Below are positions 35,698-44,044 of a stretch of DNA of 64,000 nucleotides, one piece after another (the first letter of the stretch is position 1; every line of letters begins with the position of its first letter). The notes under the pieces were generated by a model. That model had not been told where the DNA came from. It saw nothing but the letters and a program-made list of their open reading frames with translations, and searched no databases. Source of the stretch: Anaerolineaceae bacterium (GTDB taxonomy: Bacteria > Chloroflexota > Anaerolineae > Anaerolineales > Anaerolineaceae); NCBI GenBank assembly GCA_016927865.1, contig JAFGLU010000117.1, positions 20,762-84,761 of the forward strand, given 5' to 3'. The position numbers were made by a program, and so were the translations under genes.

Positions 35698-35964
35698 ATG
35701 TTCTGTTTATACATACGGATTATAGCTCAATCACTGGACCAAACCGAACGGAAAATAAAATTGTTGCTGGGATGGTATGCTAACCGTAAAGAGGTTAGGT
35801 TTTATTTAAGAATAGGCGCGATTGCAATTCTGCTTTATGGGTATTGGATGTGGCGTGCCTTTGCCTTGCAGATGGTAAGCTTTCATAAAGAGTACGTGGA
35901 TTTACAAGTATTGGGAAGATGCCTGGCTCAAACTGATATCTTTGTTATTGACGCTCATCAATAG
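35698..35964 (+). CDS. Possible small membrane protein
   Basis: An 88-residue frame divergent from the left-end operon. It has a basic segment, then one hydrophobic helix (FYLRIGAIAILLYGYWMW). No family is recognised and there is no clear ribosome binding site. The AT-rich composition matches the neighbouring cargo. It may be a defence accessory gene or not a gene at all. Confidence 0.35.
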   Translation: MFCLYIRIIAQSLDQTERKIKLLLGWYANRKEVRFYLRIGAIAILLYGYWMWRAFALQMVSFHKEYVDLQVLGRCLAQTDIFVIDAHQ

Positions 35965-36020
35965 GGAAGTCCGGTAGACAATACTTCTTAATTTTGGGTC
36001 TATACTAACTCTATAAGGAT

Positions 36021-37001
36021 ATGGAGGAATACTTGAAACTATCTTCTCGAACAATAGCTGATTTATCCGAAATAGTGTGTGGGAATTCCGGAAAAGAAGT
36101 TAGTAATTTTCCATACAGAAGCAGTTCAAAACTTACTCGCTTTTTCACCAATTGTGATTTGAATTACATCCATAGTGGTGAAACAAGGAATTATTGGGTG
36201 GAAAAGGTGCTCCTCGAACTTAATTCCGGTTTAGCTTCGACCCCTACATTGCCCAGCGATTCCATTATTAGGGTGATCCAAGAATTACTCAATGTGTCCG
36301 AATTTGAAGGATTAGAACTAGATAGAAATAAAGCCTGTGAATTTTTGAATAAAGTGCTTATTCGTGAAGGTATTGAAGCTTACTTTGACGTATCGGGTAG
36401 GTGTTTTGTAAGGTCATTAAATTCACAGGTAACCTCAGAATTTTCGAAAGTCCAACCTCGACCGCTTTCAGCAAGTGAGTTGTCAAAAAGACAGGAAATC
36501 GAAGAATTTTTAGGAGCTGCATCCGAGGATGAAATTATAGAGAAATTATTGGTTCCGATGTTCCGTCAGTTAGGTTTTTTGAGAGTAGTACCAACGGGAC
36601 ACCGTGAGAAAAACCTTGAGTTTGGAAAAGATATTTGGATGAAATACCGCTTACCTACTGGACATTTTATTTATTTTGTTGCCCAGGTTAAAAAAGATAA
36701 AATTGATTCCGCGGGCAAAGATATAAATAGCAATATCAGTGGCATTTTAAGCCAAGCACGAATGGCTTTAGATTATCCTGTATTTGATCCTGAGACAAAC
36801 AGGAAACATCTAGTAGACCATGTTTACATAATCTCTGGCAGTATCATTACAAAACCTGCAAGGCTATTGCTTATTGAGCACTTGGACAAAGAAGCCCGCA
36901 GACACATTATATTTATGGACAGAGATGAAATATTGGACTTGGGTGCAATAACAGCGATTAATGTGCAACAAAAAGATGAAGGGATAGATTTGCCTTTCTA
37001 G
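36021..37001 (+). CDS. AbiJ-type N-terminal domain fused to Mrr-like nuclease (putative defence protein)
   Basis: A 326-residue soluble protein. Residues 5-75 (LSSRTIADLSEIVCG, YRSSSKLTRFF, NYWVEKVLLELNSG) resemble the AbiJ N-terminal domain found in abortive-infection proteins. Residues 168-320 look like a restriction-endonuclease fold: EIIEKLLVPMFRQLGF, then GKD (Asp204) and AQVKK (Gln222-X-Lys224), the D...QxK signature of Mrr-type nucleases. The prediction is a single-gene phage-defence effector. A TTG at 36033 with a perfect GGAGG before it is an alternative start. Low GC and its position beside a methyltransferase support a defence island. Confidence 0.65.
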   Translation: MEEYLKLSSRTIADLSEIVCGNSGKEVSNFPYRSSSKLTRFFTNCDLNYIHSGETRNYWVEKVLLELNSGLASTPTLPSDSIIRVIQELLNVSEFEGLELDRNKACEFLNKVLIREGIEAYFDVSGRCFVRSLNSQVTSEFSKVQPRPLSASELSKRQEIEEFLGAASEDEIIEKLLVPMFRQLGFLRVVPTGHREKNLEFGKDIWMKYRLPTGHFIYFVAQVKKDKIDSAGKDINSNISGILSQARMALDYPVFDPETNRKHLVDHVYIISGSIITKPARLLLIEHLDKEARRHIIFMDRDEILDLGAITAINVQQKDEGIDLPF

Positions 37002-37136
37002 AAAATTTTTGAAAATCTGTAGAACAACGTAATGCAAACAATGCTTTCGATAATTGCGGTTATCGGAACCCAATAATCTTCGTTATCTGCTTACAAAGTC
37101 ATACAAGGGTTAATCAAAAAATCCAGCGGAAAGTTT

Positions 37137-38006
37137 CTACTGAAGAAGGTAGTTTTTAAGAAATTCAAGAGCATCGTTTTTGCTATGAAAATTACCTTCG
37201 ATATGGTCATCGTTGATGTATTTTATATATACTTCATATCGATATAGGGGTGCTCGAGAATCATCCTCGTTATAAGTGTCTATAAACTCAATAGCTTTCC
37301 CAACCGTTTCAAACTCAAGTAAACTGCCATGTAGCGGAAGTATACGGACAAGAATAATCTTCTTCTTAATAGAAGTCTCTAGTTTGTCCATAAATTGTTT
37401 TACTGCTACATAGTTTTGTTCAACAAGAATGGCTGGCAATAGATTTTTTTGTTCTTGAGATAAATCTTCCCATTTGGATACTTTTTCTTGAAAAACATTG
37501 TCTGGCGTATCTTCATCGTAAAAAGCGTCAATACCTACTTCTGCAAAAGCATTTATAACGTTGCTATAAGGAAAAAATAATACTGTAAACCCCAACGATA
37601 ATAATTGTTGGAATGCACCTTCTGTAAACTCGCCTGCTAAGATAACTCCTAAAAATGGGGAGTTATTCTGGTATTTAGCTGATAATGGGACTATTGCGCC
37701 TTGAATCTCTTGTGCTTTATTTCTTGAATGTTTTGTATATCTTCTCCATGCTGCTTCAATAAAAGCGACAGGTTCCCCGGTTCTATTTTGCGAACCATTT
37801 CTTTCTATTACAAAATCCAAATCATGAGTATTTCCATCTAAATCTTGCCAACTGACTTTGTTCCTTCCCTGTCTAGCTAACCTTTTCCCTCTCTTGTCTA
37901 AGAAGAGGTTATTATTTTGGCAAAATTCTGCAAGAAACGGTTCAATGGCTAGTTCCAGAACGTCTCCTATTATTTGGCCGAATTTGTGAGATGGAGAGTT
38001 AGCCAT
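37137..38006 (-). CDS. Probable type II restriction endonuclease partner
   Basis: A 289-residue protein, 3 nt downstream of the DNA methyltransferase. The N-terminal half has GQIIGDVLELAIEPFL and HDLDFVIERNG (Asp62, Asp64). It continues with PVAFIEAAWRRYTKHSRNK (Glu84), arranged like a PD-(D/E)xK nuclease core with Asp followed about 20 residues later by Glu-X-Ala. The lysine of the motif is not in the usual place. Assignment rests on gene order and this pattern. The cleavage site cannot be predicted. Codon and base composition are AT-rich like the methyltransferase. Confidence 0.6.
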   Translation of the reverse strand: MANSPSHKFGQIIGDVLELAIEPFLAEFCQNNNLFLDKRGKRLARQGRNKVSWQDLDGNTHDLDFVIERNGSQNRTGEPVAFIEAAWRRYTKHSRNKAQEIQGAIVPLSAKYQNNSPFLGVILAGEFTEGAFQQLLSLGFTVLFFPYSNVINAFAEVGIDAFYDEDTPDNVFQEKVSKWEDLSQEQKNLLPAILVEQNYVAVKQFMDKLETSIKKKIILVRILPLHGSLLEFETVGKAIEFIDTYNEDDSRAPLYRYEVYIKYINDDHIEGNFHSKNDALEFLKNYLLQ

Positions 38007-38009
38007 ATT

Positions 38010-39323
38010 TCATCCCTCAACCCAAAGACGTCCTTCATGCAATGGAACGCGATGTTTTCTGTTTTTCCATTTTATGTTTCTATCTCTAAGCTTCTCAAAT
38101 GTGTAACTATAAAAACCAGCTTCGATAGCTAAATCGCCAAGCCACTTCTCTACAGGAACGTATATACCATAAGGAGCAGAGTCACCTATGACAAAACAAA
38201 CTTTAGCGCCTTTCTTGCACATTCTCCTAAGTTCTATCCAAGACTTTGCCATATCAGAAAAATATGCTGCTATCATTGTGTGATAATGTTTCTTCCCACC
38301 ATGTGAGTTTCTTTCTACCGCTAATTTTGTGCAAACATCTGTTAATTCTGGTCGTATTGGCTGAAGTTCATCGCGGCTTAGGATTTCTTCAAGGTTTAAT
38401 TTTTCTTTAGATGCGTGCTGAGATGAAGAAACGATTAAGTTCTGTCTGACTGTTTCATGCAAATCCCCCCAAGACTTCACGTCTCCCCAAAAACTCATTT
38501 CAAATCTTGTTGCATCGGCATAATCGTAATTGTTAGCATATGGTGGTGATGTAATCACAATATCGATACTTTCACTTAGTACTACTTTACAATTCCTGGC
38601 GTCTCCTAAAACTACTTCTGAAAGTGAGTTCTTATACTTTTTCTGGTAGGAGTACATATCTGCTAACATTAAATCTACTTGATATTTATATGCTTCGAAT
38701 GGATTATGCGTAACCTTTTTGGTCCTATTGGGAAGTATATATTGCCATTGAGCAGTTCCTGCCGAAGAGGTTTGACGTAAAATTGATGTTATCGCTAACC
38801 AAATCAGCTCAGAAATCGGGGTTCCATCATCTTGTTCAATCCAAGAAGTTTTAATTTTGCTCAGTTGCTCTAGGATTTCGGTCGAAAAGCATCTAACAAT
38901 TAATTCCGGATATATGCTAAGGTGATGTTCTAATTTAATAGCGTTATCCAGAACTTTTCTTGCTCTTTCAGAAAAATTATCTATTGATTGATCCCAATTT
39001 AGTTTTGCTTTTGTTATCCTGGCGACGAAAGGATGGGCTTCAATCCCGATACTTTTTAACCTGCAAGCATCAGCCCCAAGAAGAGTTGTCCCCGAACCAA
39101 CGAACGGGTCTAGGAGTGTTGATGAGCCATTCTCTTTATTGTCGTAGAGAAGATTTTCCACCCATTCTGCAGAAAAACCAGCTGAATATCGGAACCAACG
39201 ATGAACTGGGAGTTTCATGTTATCCACGAAAGTCCCAGAACGATTATCTTTCTTTTCGTTAGGTTTGTCTTCTGGTGATTTATCTGGAAATAATGGTAGC
39301 GCCCATTGAGTATAGTCTGCCAT
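38010..39323 (-). CDS. Site-specific DNA methyltransferase (SPPY type)
   Basis: A 437-residue SAM-dependent DNA methyltransferase. Motif I is LDPFVGSGTTLLG (71-83) and catalytic motif IV is TSPPYANNYDY (258-268). SPPY favours N4-cytosine methylation, though N6-adenine is possible. The stretch between them (about 85-255) would hold the target-recognition region. It protects the host from the endonuclease encoded next. A minus-strand TATAAT ends 6 nt before the ATG, so the mRNA may be leaderless, and a 16-bp palindrome lies just upstream. Confidence 0.88.
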   Translation of the reverse strand: MADYTQWALPLFPDKSPEDKPNEKKDNRSGTFVDNMKLPVHRWFRYSAGFSAEWVENLLYDNKENGSSTLLDPFVGSGTTLLGADACRLKSIGIEAHPFVARITKAKLNWDQSIDNFSERARKVLDNAIKLEHHLSIYPELIVRCFSTEILEQLSKIKTSWIEQDDGTPISELIWLAITSILRQTSSAGTAQWQYILPNRTKKVTHNPFEAYKYQVDLMLADMYSYQKKYKNSLSEVVLGDARNCKVVLSESIDIVITSPPYANNYDYADATRFEMSFWGDVKSWGDLHETVRQNLIVSSSQHASKEKLNLEEILSRDELQPIRPELTDVCTKLAVERNSHGGKKHYHTMIAAYFSDMAKSWIELRRMCKKGAKVCFVIGDSAPYGIYVPVEKWLGDLAIEAGFYSYTFEKLRDRNIKWKNRKHRVPLHEGRLWVEG

Positions 39324-39329
39324 AGCTTG

Positions 39330-39335
39330 ATTATA
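39330..39335 (-). promoter_or_regulatory. -10 element for the methyltransferase gene
   Basis: TATAAT on the minus strand, ending 6 nt before the ATG at 39323, with no ribosome binding site. This predicts a leaderless transcript. No good -35 is visible. Confidence 0.5.
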
Positions 39336-39364
39336 TTGTATGAGCTCACATTATCTTCATATTT

Positions 39365-39380
39365 TAATATTCGAATATTA
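39365..39380. promoter_or_regulatory. 16-bp palindrome upstream of the methyltransferase
   Basis: TAATATTCGAATATTA is a perfect palindrome 30 nt upstream of the predicted -10. It is a candidate operator for autoregulation of the restriction-modification genes. Confidence 0.45.
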
Positions 39381-39433
39381 GTTTAACCGAATTCACACAA
39401 TTACTACACCTAATCCAGCGGAGACAGCATCAG

Positions 39434-39454
39434 AAGGACCACTAAGGGGTCCTT
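39434..39454. other. Small hairpin in the 39324-39647 intergenic region
   Basis: AAGGACC (39434-39440) pairs with GGTCCTT (39448-39454) over a 7-nt loop. Apart from this, the promoter palindrome and the terminator at 39516, I see no gene in the 324-bp interval. Confidence 0.45.
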
Positions 39455-39515
39455 GGGCCTTTTAAGTCTTTCTATTTGCTTGTGCACATTTTGTAATTCT
39501 TGAGCCTTGTAATAC

Positions 39516-39554
39516 AAAAACGGTCTGCTCTAGTTCTTAGCGGACCGGTTTTTT
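39516..39554. terminator. Bidirectional intrinsic terminator after the integrase
   Basis: GGTCTGCT pairs with AGCGGACC (one G-T pair), flanked by A5C on the left and GTTTTTT on the right. T-tracts therefore follow on both strands. On the minus strand it ends the HTH-integrase operon about 90 nt after the integrase stop. Confidence 0.85.
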
Positions 39555-39647
39555 ATTGCCCTGTAATTGGTAAACAGCTTTTAAGACCGCGGTAGAGGTG
39601 GTGCTCCCGTCGCGTGAATACGCGCCTTAAAGCTGACAAACAAAGGA

Positions 39648-40859
39648 TCACTTACCTTGTTTCTGAAGATCCAATAACGCCCGCCCAAAAGCCTCTAAGA
39701 ATCGCGGGTCACTCAAGAGGCCCTGAAAATCAACGGGCACGGCTTGTGGGGTGGGGTGGTGGTTGCCAGTCAAGCCCGACAATATCTCCCTCGCGTTTTC
39801 GGCTGACAAGTTACCATAAACCCCGTCTGTGATGTTTATGCTAGAGTGCATGAGGTTTTGTGAAACGGCTTTCAATTCCGCAATATCTTTGGCGTTCTTG
39901 ACACCATAAACCGCGTGCCCGTGCCGCAATTTGTGCGGAGACTTATAAGCGACTCCGGCGATATTACAGACCGTTTTCATAGTATCGACAAAAGGCACTC
40001 TTTTGGCGGCTGCTTTCGCGGGCAGCAATAAGCCATCGTCAATAATCGCCGTGCCCCATGTGTTGAGACTTGCGCACCACCGGCGAGTTGTCGGGGCATT
40101 TTCACGGACAATTGCGTCCCATTTCTTGACGGGTTCCATTAATTCGGGAATAGGCAAAAAGCCAGTAATAGCGGCCTTCCTAAATTTGGTAAGAACGCCC
40201 ATAGACGGGTCTTGTCTCACGGTCAATCGTTCCAGGTCAACACATGAAACGGGCAAAGACAAAAAAGCCGTAATCCTCATGCCCGTAAGATACAAAAAAC
40301 AGATTGATGCCTGAGCCCGCAATAACGCAAGATTTAACCTGCCATGTTTTCCAGGTTTGGCGAGTTCTTCCAGGTCCATCCCATCGAGGCGCTCGATCTG
40401 CAATTTTTCGTCAGGGATATTTGCGATTTTCAAAGCATCTTCAAGGGTCCATGCTTCGATGGTTTTTAGTTGCGCACCATCACGGGCGGCCTTTCTGGAG
40501 GGCTGAATAGACTCTATCCATAGTTGCTTTACGTCTTTGTAACGATTCGGGTACTCGGCCTTTGCCCATGTATAAAACATCCTGACTTGACCGCAAATTT
40601 TTTGTTGAGTCGCAAACGCAAGCGGCTTGCCGATTTTCGCGGCCTGCCAGCGGGTATCGTTGCGGACCGTCAAAAGGTAGTTAGGTAGTGTTGGTTTTTC
40701 CTTGCGGGGGGCTTGCGGCAGCGGGATATTGTCAGCCCAAAGAAGCAAGTGCTTAAGATAAACCTCGAATCCCCGGATTGTTAAAGGGTCTTTTTGCTCG
40801 ACTTCGGACTGGTAGCGAATAAATGCCTTCACATCATGGTAGTTTTGGCGCTCGATCAT
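39648..40859 (-). CDS. int: Tyrosine recombinase/integrase of the element
   Basis: A 403-residue tyrosine site-specific recombinase. Catalytic residues are visible: Arg195 in YLTGMRITAFLSL, His309 and Arg312 in SPHKLRHGHAVYG, His338 in LMHSSINITDG, and the nucleophile Tyr348. A SAM-like core-binding domain precedes them (about 5-115). It should catalyse integration at the 17-bp tRNA-Leu repeat next to it. The start overlaps the upstream HTH gene by 4 nt (ATGA), so the two are translationally coupled. A 50-residue C-terminal extension follows the tyrosine. Confidence 0.93.
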   Translation of the reverse strand: MIERQNYHDVKAFIRYQSEVEQKDPLTIRGFEVYLKHLLLWADNIPLPQAPRKEKPTLPNYLLTVRNDTRWQAAKIGKPLAFATQQKICGQVRMFYTWAKAEYPNRYKDVKQLWIESIQPSRKAARDGAQLKTIEAWTLEDALKIANIPDEKLQIERLDGMDLEELAKPGKHGRLNLALLRAQASICFLYLTGMRITAFLSLPVSCVDLERLTVRQDPSMGVLTKFRKAAITGFLPIPELMEPVKKWDAIVRENAPTTRRWCASLNTWGTAIIDDGLLLPAKAAAKRVPFVDTMKTVCNIAGVAYKSPHKLRHGHAVYGVKNAKDIAELKAVSQNLMHSSINITDGVYGNLSAENAREILSGLTGNHHPTPQAVPVDFQGLLSDPRFLEAFGRALLDLQKQGK

Positions 40860-41278
40860 TTCTTGCCCCCTAAAGAAGCAAATCTTCCGATATTACGCTC
40901 ACACAATGGGCACGTGGCAATTTTTAGGTAAACGCCTTTTCGGGCAATTGGCTTGCGGCGAAAGTCAGACGCCTCAAACCATGAATTACAATGGCGGCAA
41001 AAGAAGTCATTTTCCCCTACAACGTGCTCCGGGCTTTTTGCCTTTCCTTTTTCTATCGTGCTTTCGAGCCATGTTTTTAGATCTGTTCCAACAATCCAAA
41101 AATGCCCGGTATCATCACATCGAGCGGGAAGGCCGGATGGTATCCATGAGTTGTAAATGGTCGCAGTGGTTACACCTAATTCGTCAGCTAATTCGGACGG
41201 TTTATACTCCATAGGGAGAAGGTTCCTTGCCTTTTGCAATCCACCTGCCTTAAGTCTTGGGGTCCTTACTTCTTGCAT
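40856..41278 (-). CDS. HTH and zinc-ribbon protein, probable recombination directionality factor
   Basis: A 140-residue protein. Residues 23-75 form a MerR/excisionase-type winged helix (YKPSELADELGVTTATIYNSW, VGTDLKTWLE). A C-terminal zinc ribbon has CRHC and CPLC pairs. I start it at the ATG at 41278, which has AAGAGG just upstream. The frame stays open to 41341. Its position between attR and the integrase, coupled to the latter, suggests an excisionase or integrase regulator. Confidence 0.72.
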   Translation of the reverse strand: MQEVRTPRLKAGGLQKARNLLPMEYKPSELADELGVTTATIYNSWIPSGLPARCDDTGHFWIVGTDLKTWLESTIEKGKAKSPEHVVGENDFFCRHCNSWFEASDFRRKPIARKGVYLKIATCPLCERNIGRFASLGGKK

Positions 41279-41370
41279 AATTCCTCTTTTCTTGTGGGTG
41301 AGTTTGGTTATTAAACAAACGCCCGCGTTAGATGGGGACAAAAACGTATAAAATCACTGTTACATTATGC

Positions 41371-41387
41371 GTCCTCTCCAGCGCACA
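41371..41387 (+). repeat. attR: right 17-bp direct repeat
   Basis: An exact copy of GTCCTCTCCAGCGCACA from the tRNA-Leu 3' end, without the rest of the tRNA. It lies 93 nt from the start of the HTH gene and marks the right boundary of the element. Confidence 0.9.
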
Positions 41388-41391
41388 CAAG

Positions 41392-41415
41392 AGCCGCAAT
41401 CAAGCGGCTTTTTTG
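41392..41415 (+). terminator. Displaced original terminator of tRNA-Leu
   Basis: AGCCGC pairs with GCGGCT over AATCAA and is followed by a T6 run. It begins 5 nt after the att repeat, the position expected for the tRNA terminator before integration. Confidence 0.82.
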
Positions 41416-41465
41416 TTTCCCGAGTTGCAGGAGTATCATAACTACTCGGTGGGTGAGAAAAATCT

Positions 41466-41520
41466 CTGAATTTGAGGTTTGTGTGCGGGGCTTCGCCCCG
41501 CACACAAACCTCAAATTCAG
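41466..41520. terminator. Perfect 26-bp palindromic hairpin
   Basis: Arms 41466-41491 and 41495-41520 are perfectly complementary with a TTC triloop, the same geometry as the hairpin at 10989. It lies between the element boundary and the hybrid kinase gene. Otherwise the 41388-41646 interval holds only the tRNA terminator and the kinase leader. Confidence 0.6.
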
Positions 41521-41646
41521 GCTTTCCCGGCTTCGGTAAGTGGGAACTATTGCTGTGAACCTTGCGTGATTCAGCAAAAAAGAGATAATAGAGAAAAGAT
41601 CGTCCAACGGGAGGGGAGAAGGTCCGTTGGGAACTAAGGAGAGGGG

Positions 41647-43263
41647 ATGTCTGGTCAAAGCATTTTACTCGTAGATGACGACCGCAGCATTGCCCGGTTA
41701 TGCCAGCGCTTGTTGGAGCGTGCAGAGTACGAAGTGATTGCTTGCACCGATCCGACCGATGCGTTGCGCGTGCTTGCATCCCGCAAGATGGATTTATTGA
41801 TATCGGATATTCGCATGCCGGTGATGGACGGCTTTGAGCTGATCTCGCGCTGCAAGCAGATTCAACCCTCGCTGGCGGTGCTGGTGATGACTGGGTTCGG
41901 TTCTGTGGACACAGCCATTCAGGCTCTTTACCGCGGCGTGGACGGGTTGATCCTTAAGCCCTTTGAGAACACCACCGATTTGGTACGGGTGGTGCAGCGC
42001 GTGTTGGATGAGAGCCGCCAGAAGCAGGACGCAGCTCGCGCTCAGGCGCTGCGGCCTTTGTTTGACGTCACTGAAAAACTACTCTCGCAAACCTCTCCGG
42101 AAGCGTTGGAAGAGATGCTTCCACAAACGATGGAGCATGTGTTCAACGCGCCTTTTGCCGGGGTCATTCAGACAGACGGCGAGCAAGGAGCGGGGCGGCT
42201 GGTGATGGGCGCGGGGCTGCCTGCGGTGGAGGACGGAACCTATTCTGCCTGGGAAAAAATGGCTGGTCTTCTTTCTAGGGTAGAATCAGCGTCGATTTTT
42301 AGCACAGCCGGTCCCGGAGATGTTGATATGCGTGCCTGCCTGGAGGAATTGTCCTGGTCGGGCTGTATGGCGTCGGTTGTGCTGCGCAATGAGCAGCAAT
42401 TTGTCTTCTTCACCGGCAGGCAGGCCGACAGTCCTCCTTTTACGGAATCGGACTTGGAGTTGTTTGGTATTTTGGCCCGCCAGGCGGTGGTTGCCATGGA
42501 AAACAACCGCCTGTATACCGATCTGCGTAATTCGATTACCCAGTTGGAGGAATCGCAGCGGGCATTGATCCAGGCTGAGAAAATGGCCGCGGTGGGCAGA
42601 CTTTCGGCCACCCTGGCGCACGAGATTAACAACCCGCTGCAGGCAGTGCGCAACTGCCTGCATCTGGCCAACCGTTCCGATATCGGCGCGGAACAGCGCA
42701 TGAATTATTTGGCGATGACCACGACCGAGGTGGACCGTCTTGTGAGCACCGTGCGGCACCTGCTCGATTTCTACCGGCCGGGCGTGCTGGTGAAGGAAGA
42801 TGTGAATCTCGATAATGTGGTCGAGCGTGTGTTGTATTTGCTGCGGGCGCAGATGGAATCGCAACATGTACAGGTGGCTTTGGCTTTTGAGGAAGGTCTG
42901 CCGCGCATCTTGGGCGTCAAGAACCAGATCCAGCAGGTGGTCTTTAACCTTTTGCTCAATGCCATGGACGCGATGGAAAGCGCAAGTGGTGAGAAGTGCA
43001 TTTGGATCGAAGGTGCGGTGACGGGTAAAGGTTGGGTGGTGTTCAGCGTTGAAGACAGCGGCACGGGTGTGTCTGCAGAAATGCGTGATAAATTATTTGA
43101 GCCTTTTGTGAGCTCAAAAAAACAAGGTACAGGTCTTGGTTTGTCGGTAAGTTATGGTATTATCGAAAATCATGGGGGGACGATGCAGCTTGGGCAACCC
43201 AAGCATGGTCAGGGGGCGCGGTTTGAAGTGTTATTACCAATTCAGGAGCAACCCGAACCATGA
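41647..43263 (+). CDS. Receiver-GAF-histidine kinase
   Basis: A 538-residue soluble hybrid kinase with an unusual N-terminal receiver. Domains: receiver 4-122 with phospho-acceptor Asp54 (LLISDIRMP), GAF-like 140-285, short coiled coil, HisKA with His325 (ATLAHEINNPLQ), and HATPase 420-530 (NLLLNAMDAM, DSGTGVS, GTGLGLSVSYGI). The N-terminal receiver probably makes the kinase respond to another phosphorelay. AGGAGAGGGG precedes the start. The stop overlaps the next regulator's ATG by 4 nt, so the two form a coupled pair. Confidence 0.9.
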   Translation: MSGQSILLVDDDRSIARLCQRLLERAEYEVIACTDPTDALRVLASRKMDLLISDIRMPVMDGFELISRCKQIQPSLAVLVMTGFGSVDTAIQALYRGVDGLILKPFENTTDLVRVVQRVLDESRQKQDAARAQALRPLFDVTEKLLSQTSPEALEEMLPQTMEHVFNAPFAGVIQTDGEQGAGRLVMGAGLPAVEDGTYSAWEKMAGLLSRVESASIFSTAGPGDVDMRACLEELSWSGCMASVVLRNEQQFVFFTGRQADSPPFTESDLELFGILARQAVVAMENNRLYTDLRNSITQLEESQRALIQAEKMAAVGRLSATLAHEINNPLQAVRNCLHLANRSDIGAEQRMNYLAMTTTEVDRLVSTVRHLLDFYRPGVLVKEDVNLDNVVERVLYLLRAQMESQHVQVALAFEEGLPRILGVKNQIQQVVFNLLLNAMDAMESASGEKCIWIEGAVTGKGWVVFSVEDSGTGVSAEMRDKLFEPFVSSKKQGTGLGLSVSYGIIENHGGTMQLGQPKHGQGARFEVLLPIQEQPEP

Positions 43264-43961
43264 CGAGAGTGTTGATTGTTGATGATGAAGATATCGCCCG
43301 GATTTCGTTAGCCGAGATCCTTCGCCTGGAAGGGTACACCATTAAGGCGGTGGAAAGCGGCGAAGCAGCGGTCGAAACATTGCGCAAAGAGCCGTTCGAC
43401 GTGATGGTTCTGGATTTAAAGATGCCCGGGATGAGCGGGATTGACGTTTTGGAGGCCATCGACGAAGAAGCCGGGGAGATGAAAGTGATCGTCCTCACCG
43501 CACATGGGTCAATGGATACTGCCATCCAGGCGATTCGCTACCGTGTGCATGATTATTTGCTTAAACCGGTGATGCCCGAGAATATTGTCCGCTGCATTGA
43601 AAACGCGGTGACACGGACAGAAGAAGAACGGGATTTGCCCTTGAGCCAGCCAAAAATTTTCCGCTTGCCGGGTGGGGCCATGTTGGATTGCAGTCGGCGG
43701 GAAATTACTTGGGACGGCGGCATGGTTAATTTGACTCCCACTGAGTCTCGGTTGATGGAAGTTTTGTATGAATTGAGTGGGCAAGTAATATCACATGCAG
43801 ACCTGGTGCACGCTTGCCAGGGCTACCGCGTGGATAACGAAGAGGCTGCCAAAATCCTGCGCCCGGTGGTCAGCCGTTTGCGGCAAAAACTGGTGGTGCT
43901 GCCTGGGTGGGACGAGTGGATCAAGAATATCCGCGGCGCTGGGTACGTTCTGGAGTTGTAG
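43260..43961 (+). CDS. OmpR-type response regulator
   Basis: A 233-residue transcription factor. Its receiver domain (3-118) has Asp52 in MVLDLKMPGMSG and the conserved Thr and Lys in VLTAHG and LLKP. A C-terminal winged helix (about 140-232; LTPTESRLMEVLYEL, IKNIRGAGYVLEL) binds DNA. It is translated with the receiver-GAF kinase, its probable partner. The linker is longer than usual. A palindromic terminator follows 22 nt later. Confidence 0.92.
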   Translation: MTRVLIVDDEDIARISLAEILRLEGYTIKAVESGEAAVETLRKEPFDVMVLDLKMPGMSGIDVLEAIDEEAGEMKVIVLTAHGSMDTAIQAIRYRVHDYLLKPVMPENIVRCIENAVTRTEEERDLPLSQPKIFRLPGGAMLDCSRREITWDGGMVNLTPTESRLMEVLYELSGQVISHADLVHACQGYRVDNEEAAKILRPVVSRLRQKLVVLPGWDEWIKNIRGAGYVLEL

Positions 43962-43983
43962 CCAAGTTTGAATGTTTTCCAAA

Positions 43984-44026
43984 ACAAGATATAAGCGGCG
44001 TGCAAAGCACGCCGCTTATATCTTGT
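43984..44026. terminator. Perfect 20-bp palindrome between convergent genes
   Basis: Arms 43984-44003 and 44007-44026 are perfectly complementary with an AAA loop. It lies between the response regulator and the convergent DMT transporter, 22 and 18 nt from their stops, so it probably terminates both. Confidence 0.7.
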
Positions 44027-44044
44027 GGGAACCGCTAATGAAAG

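Larger units (their letters stand above)
33442..41387. mobile_element. 7.9-kb integrative element in tRNA-Leu
   Basis: Bounded by a 17-bp direct repeat of the tRNA-Leu 3' end. It carries a tyrosine recombinase and a small HTH/zinc-ribbon partner at the right end, small phage- or plasmid-like genes at the left, and defence cargo in the middle. The cargo at about 35.7-39.4 kb is distinctly AT-rich. There are no structural phage genes and no conjugation genes, so it is best called a satellite-like or mobilisable island. A tRNA-type terminator just outside the right repeat (41392) is probably the original tRNA terminator, displaced by insertion. Confidence 0.88.
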
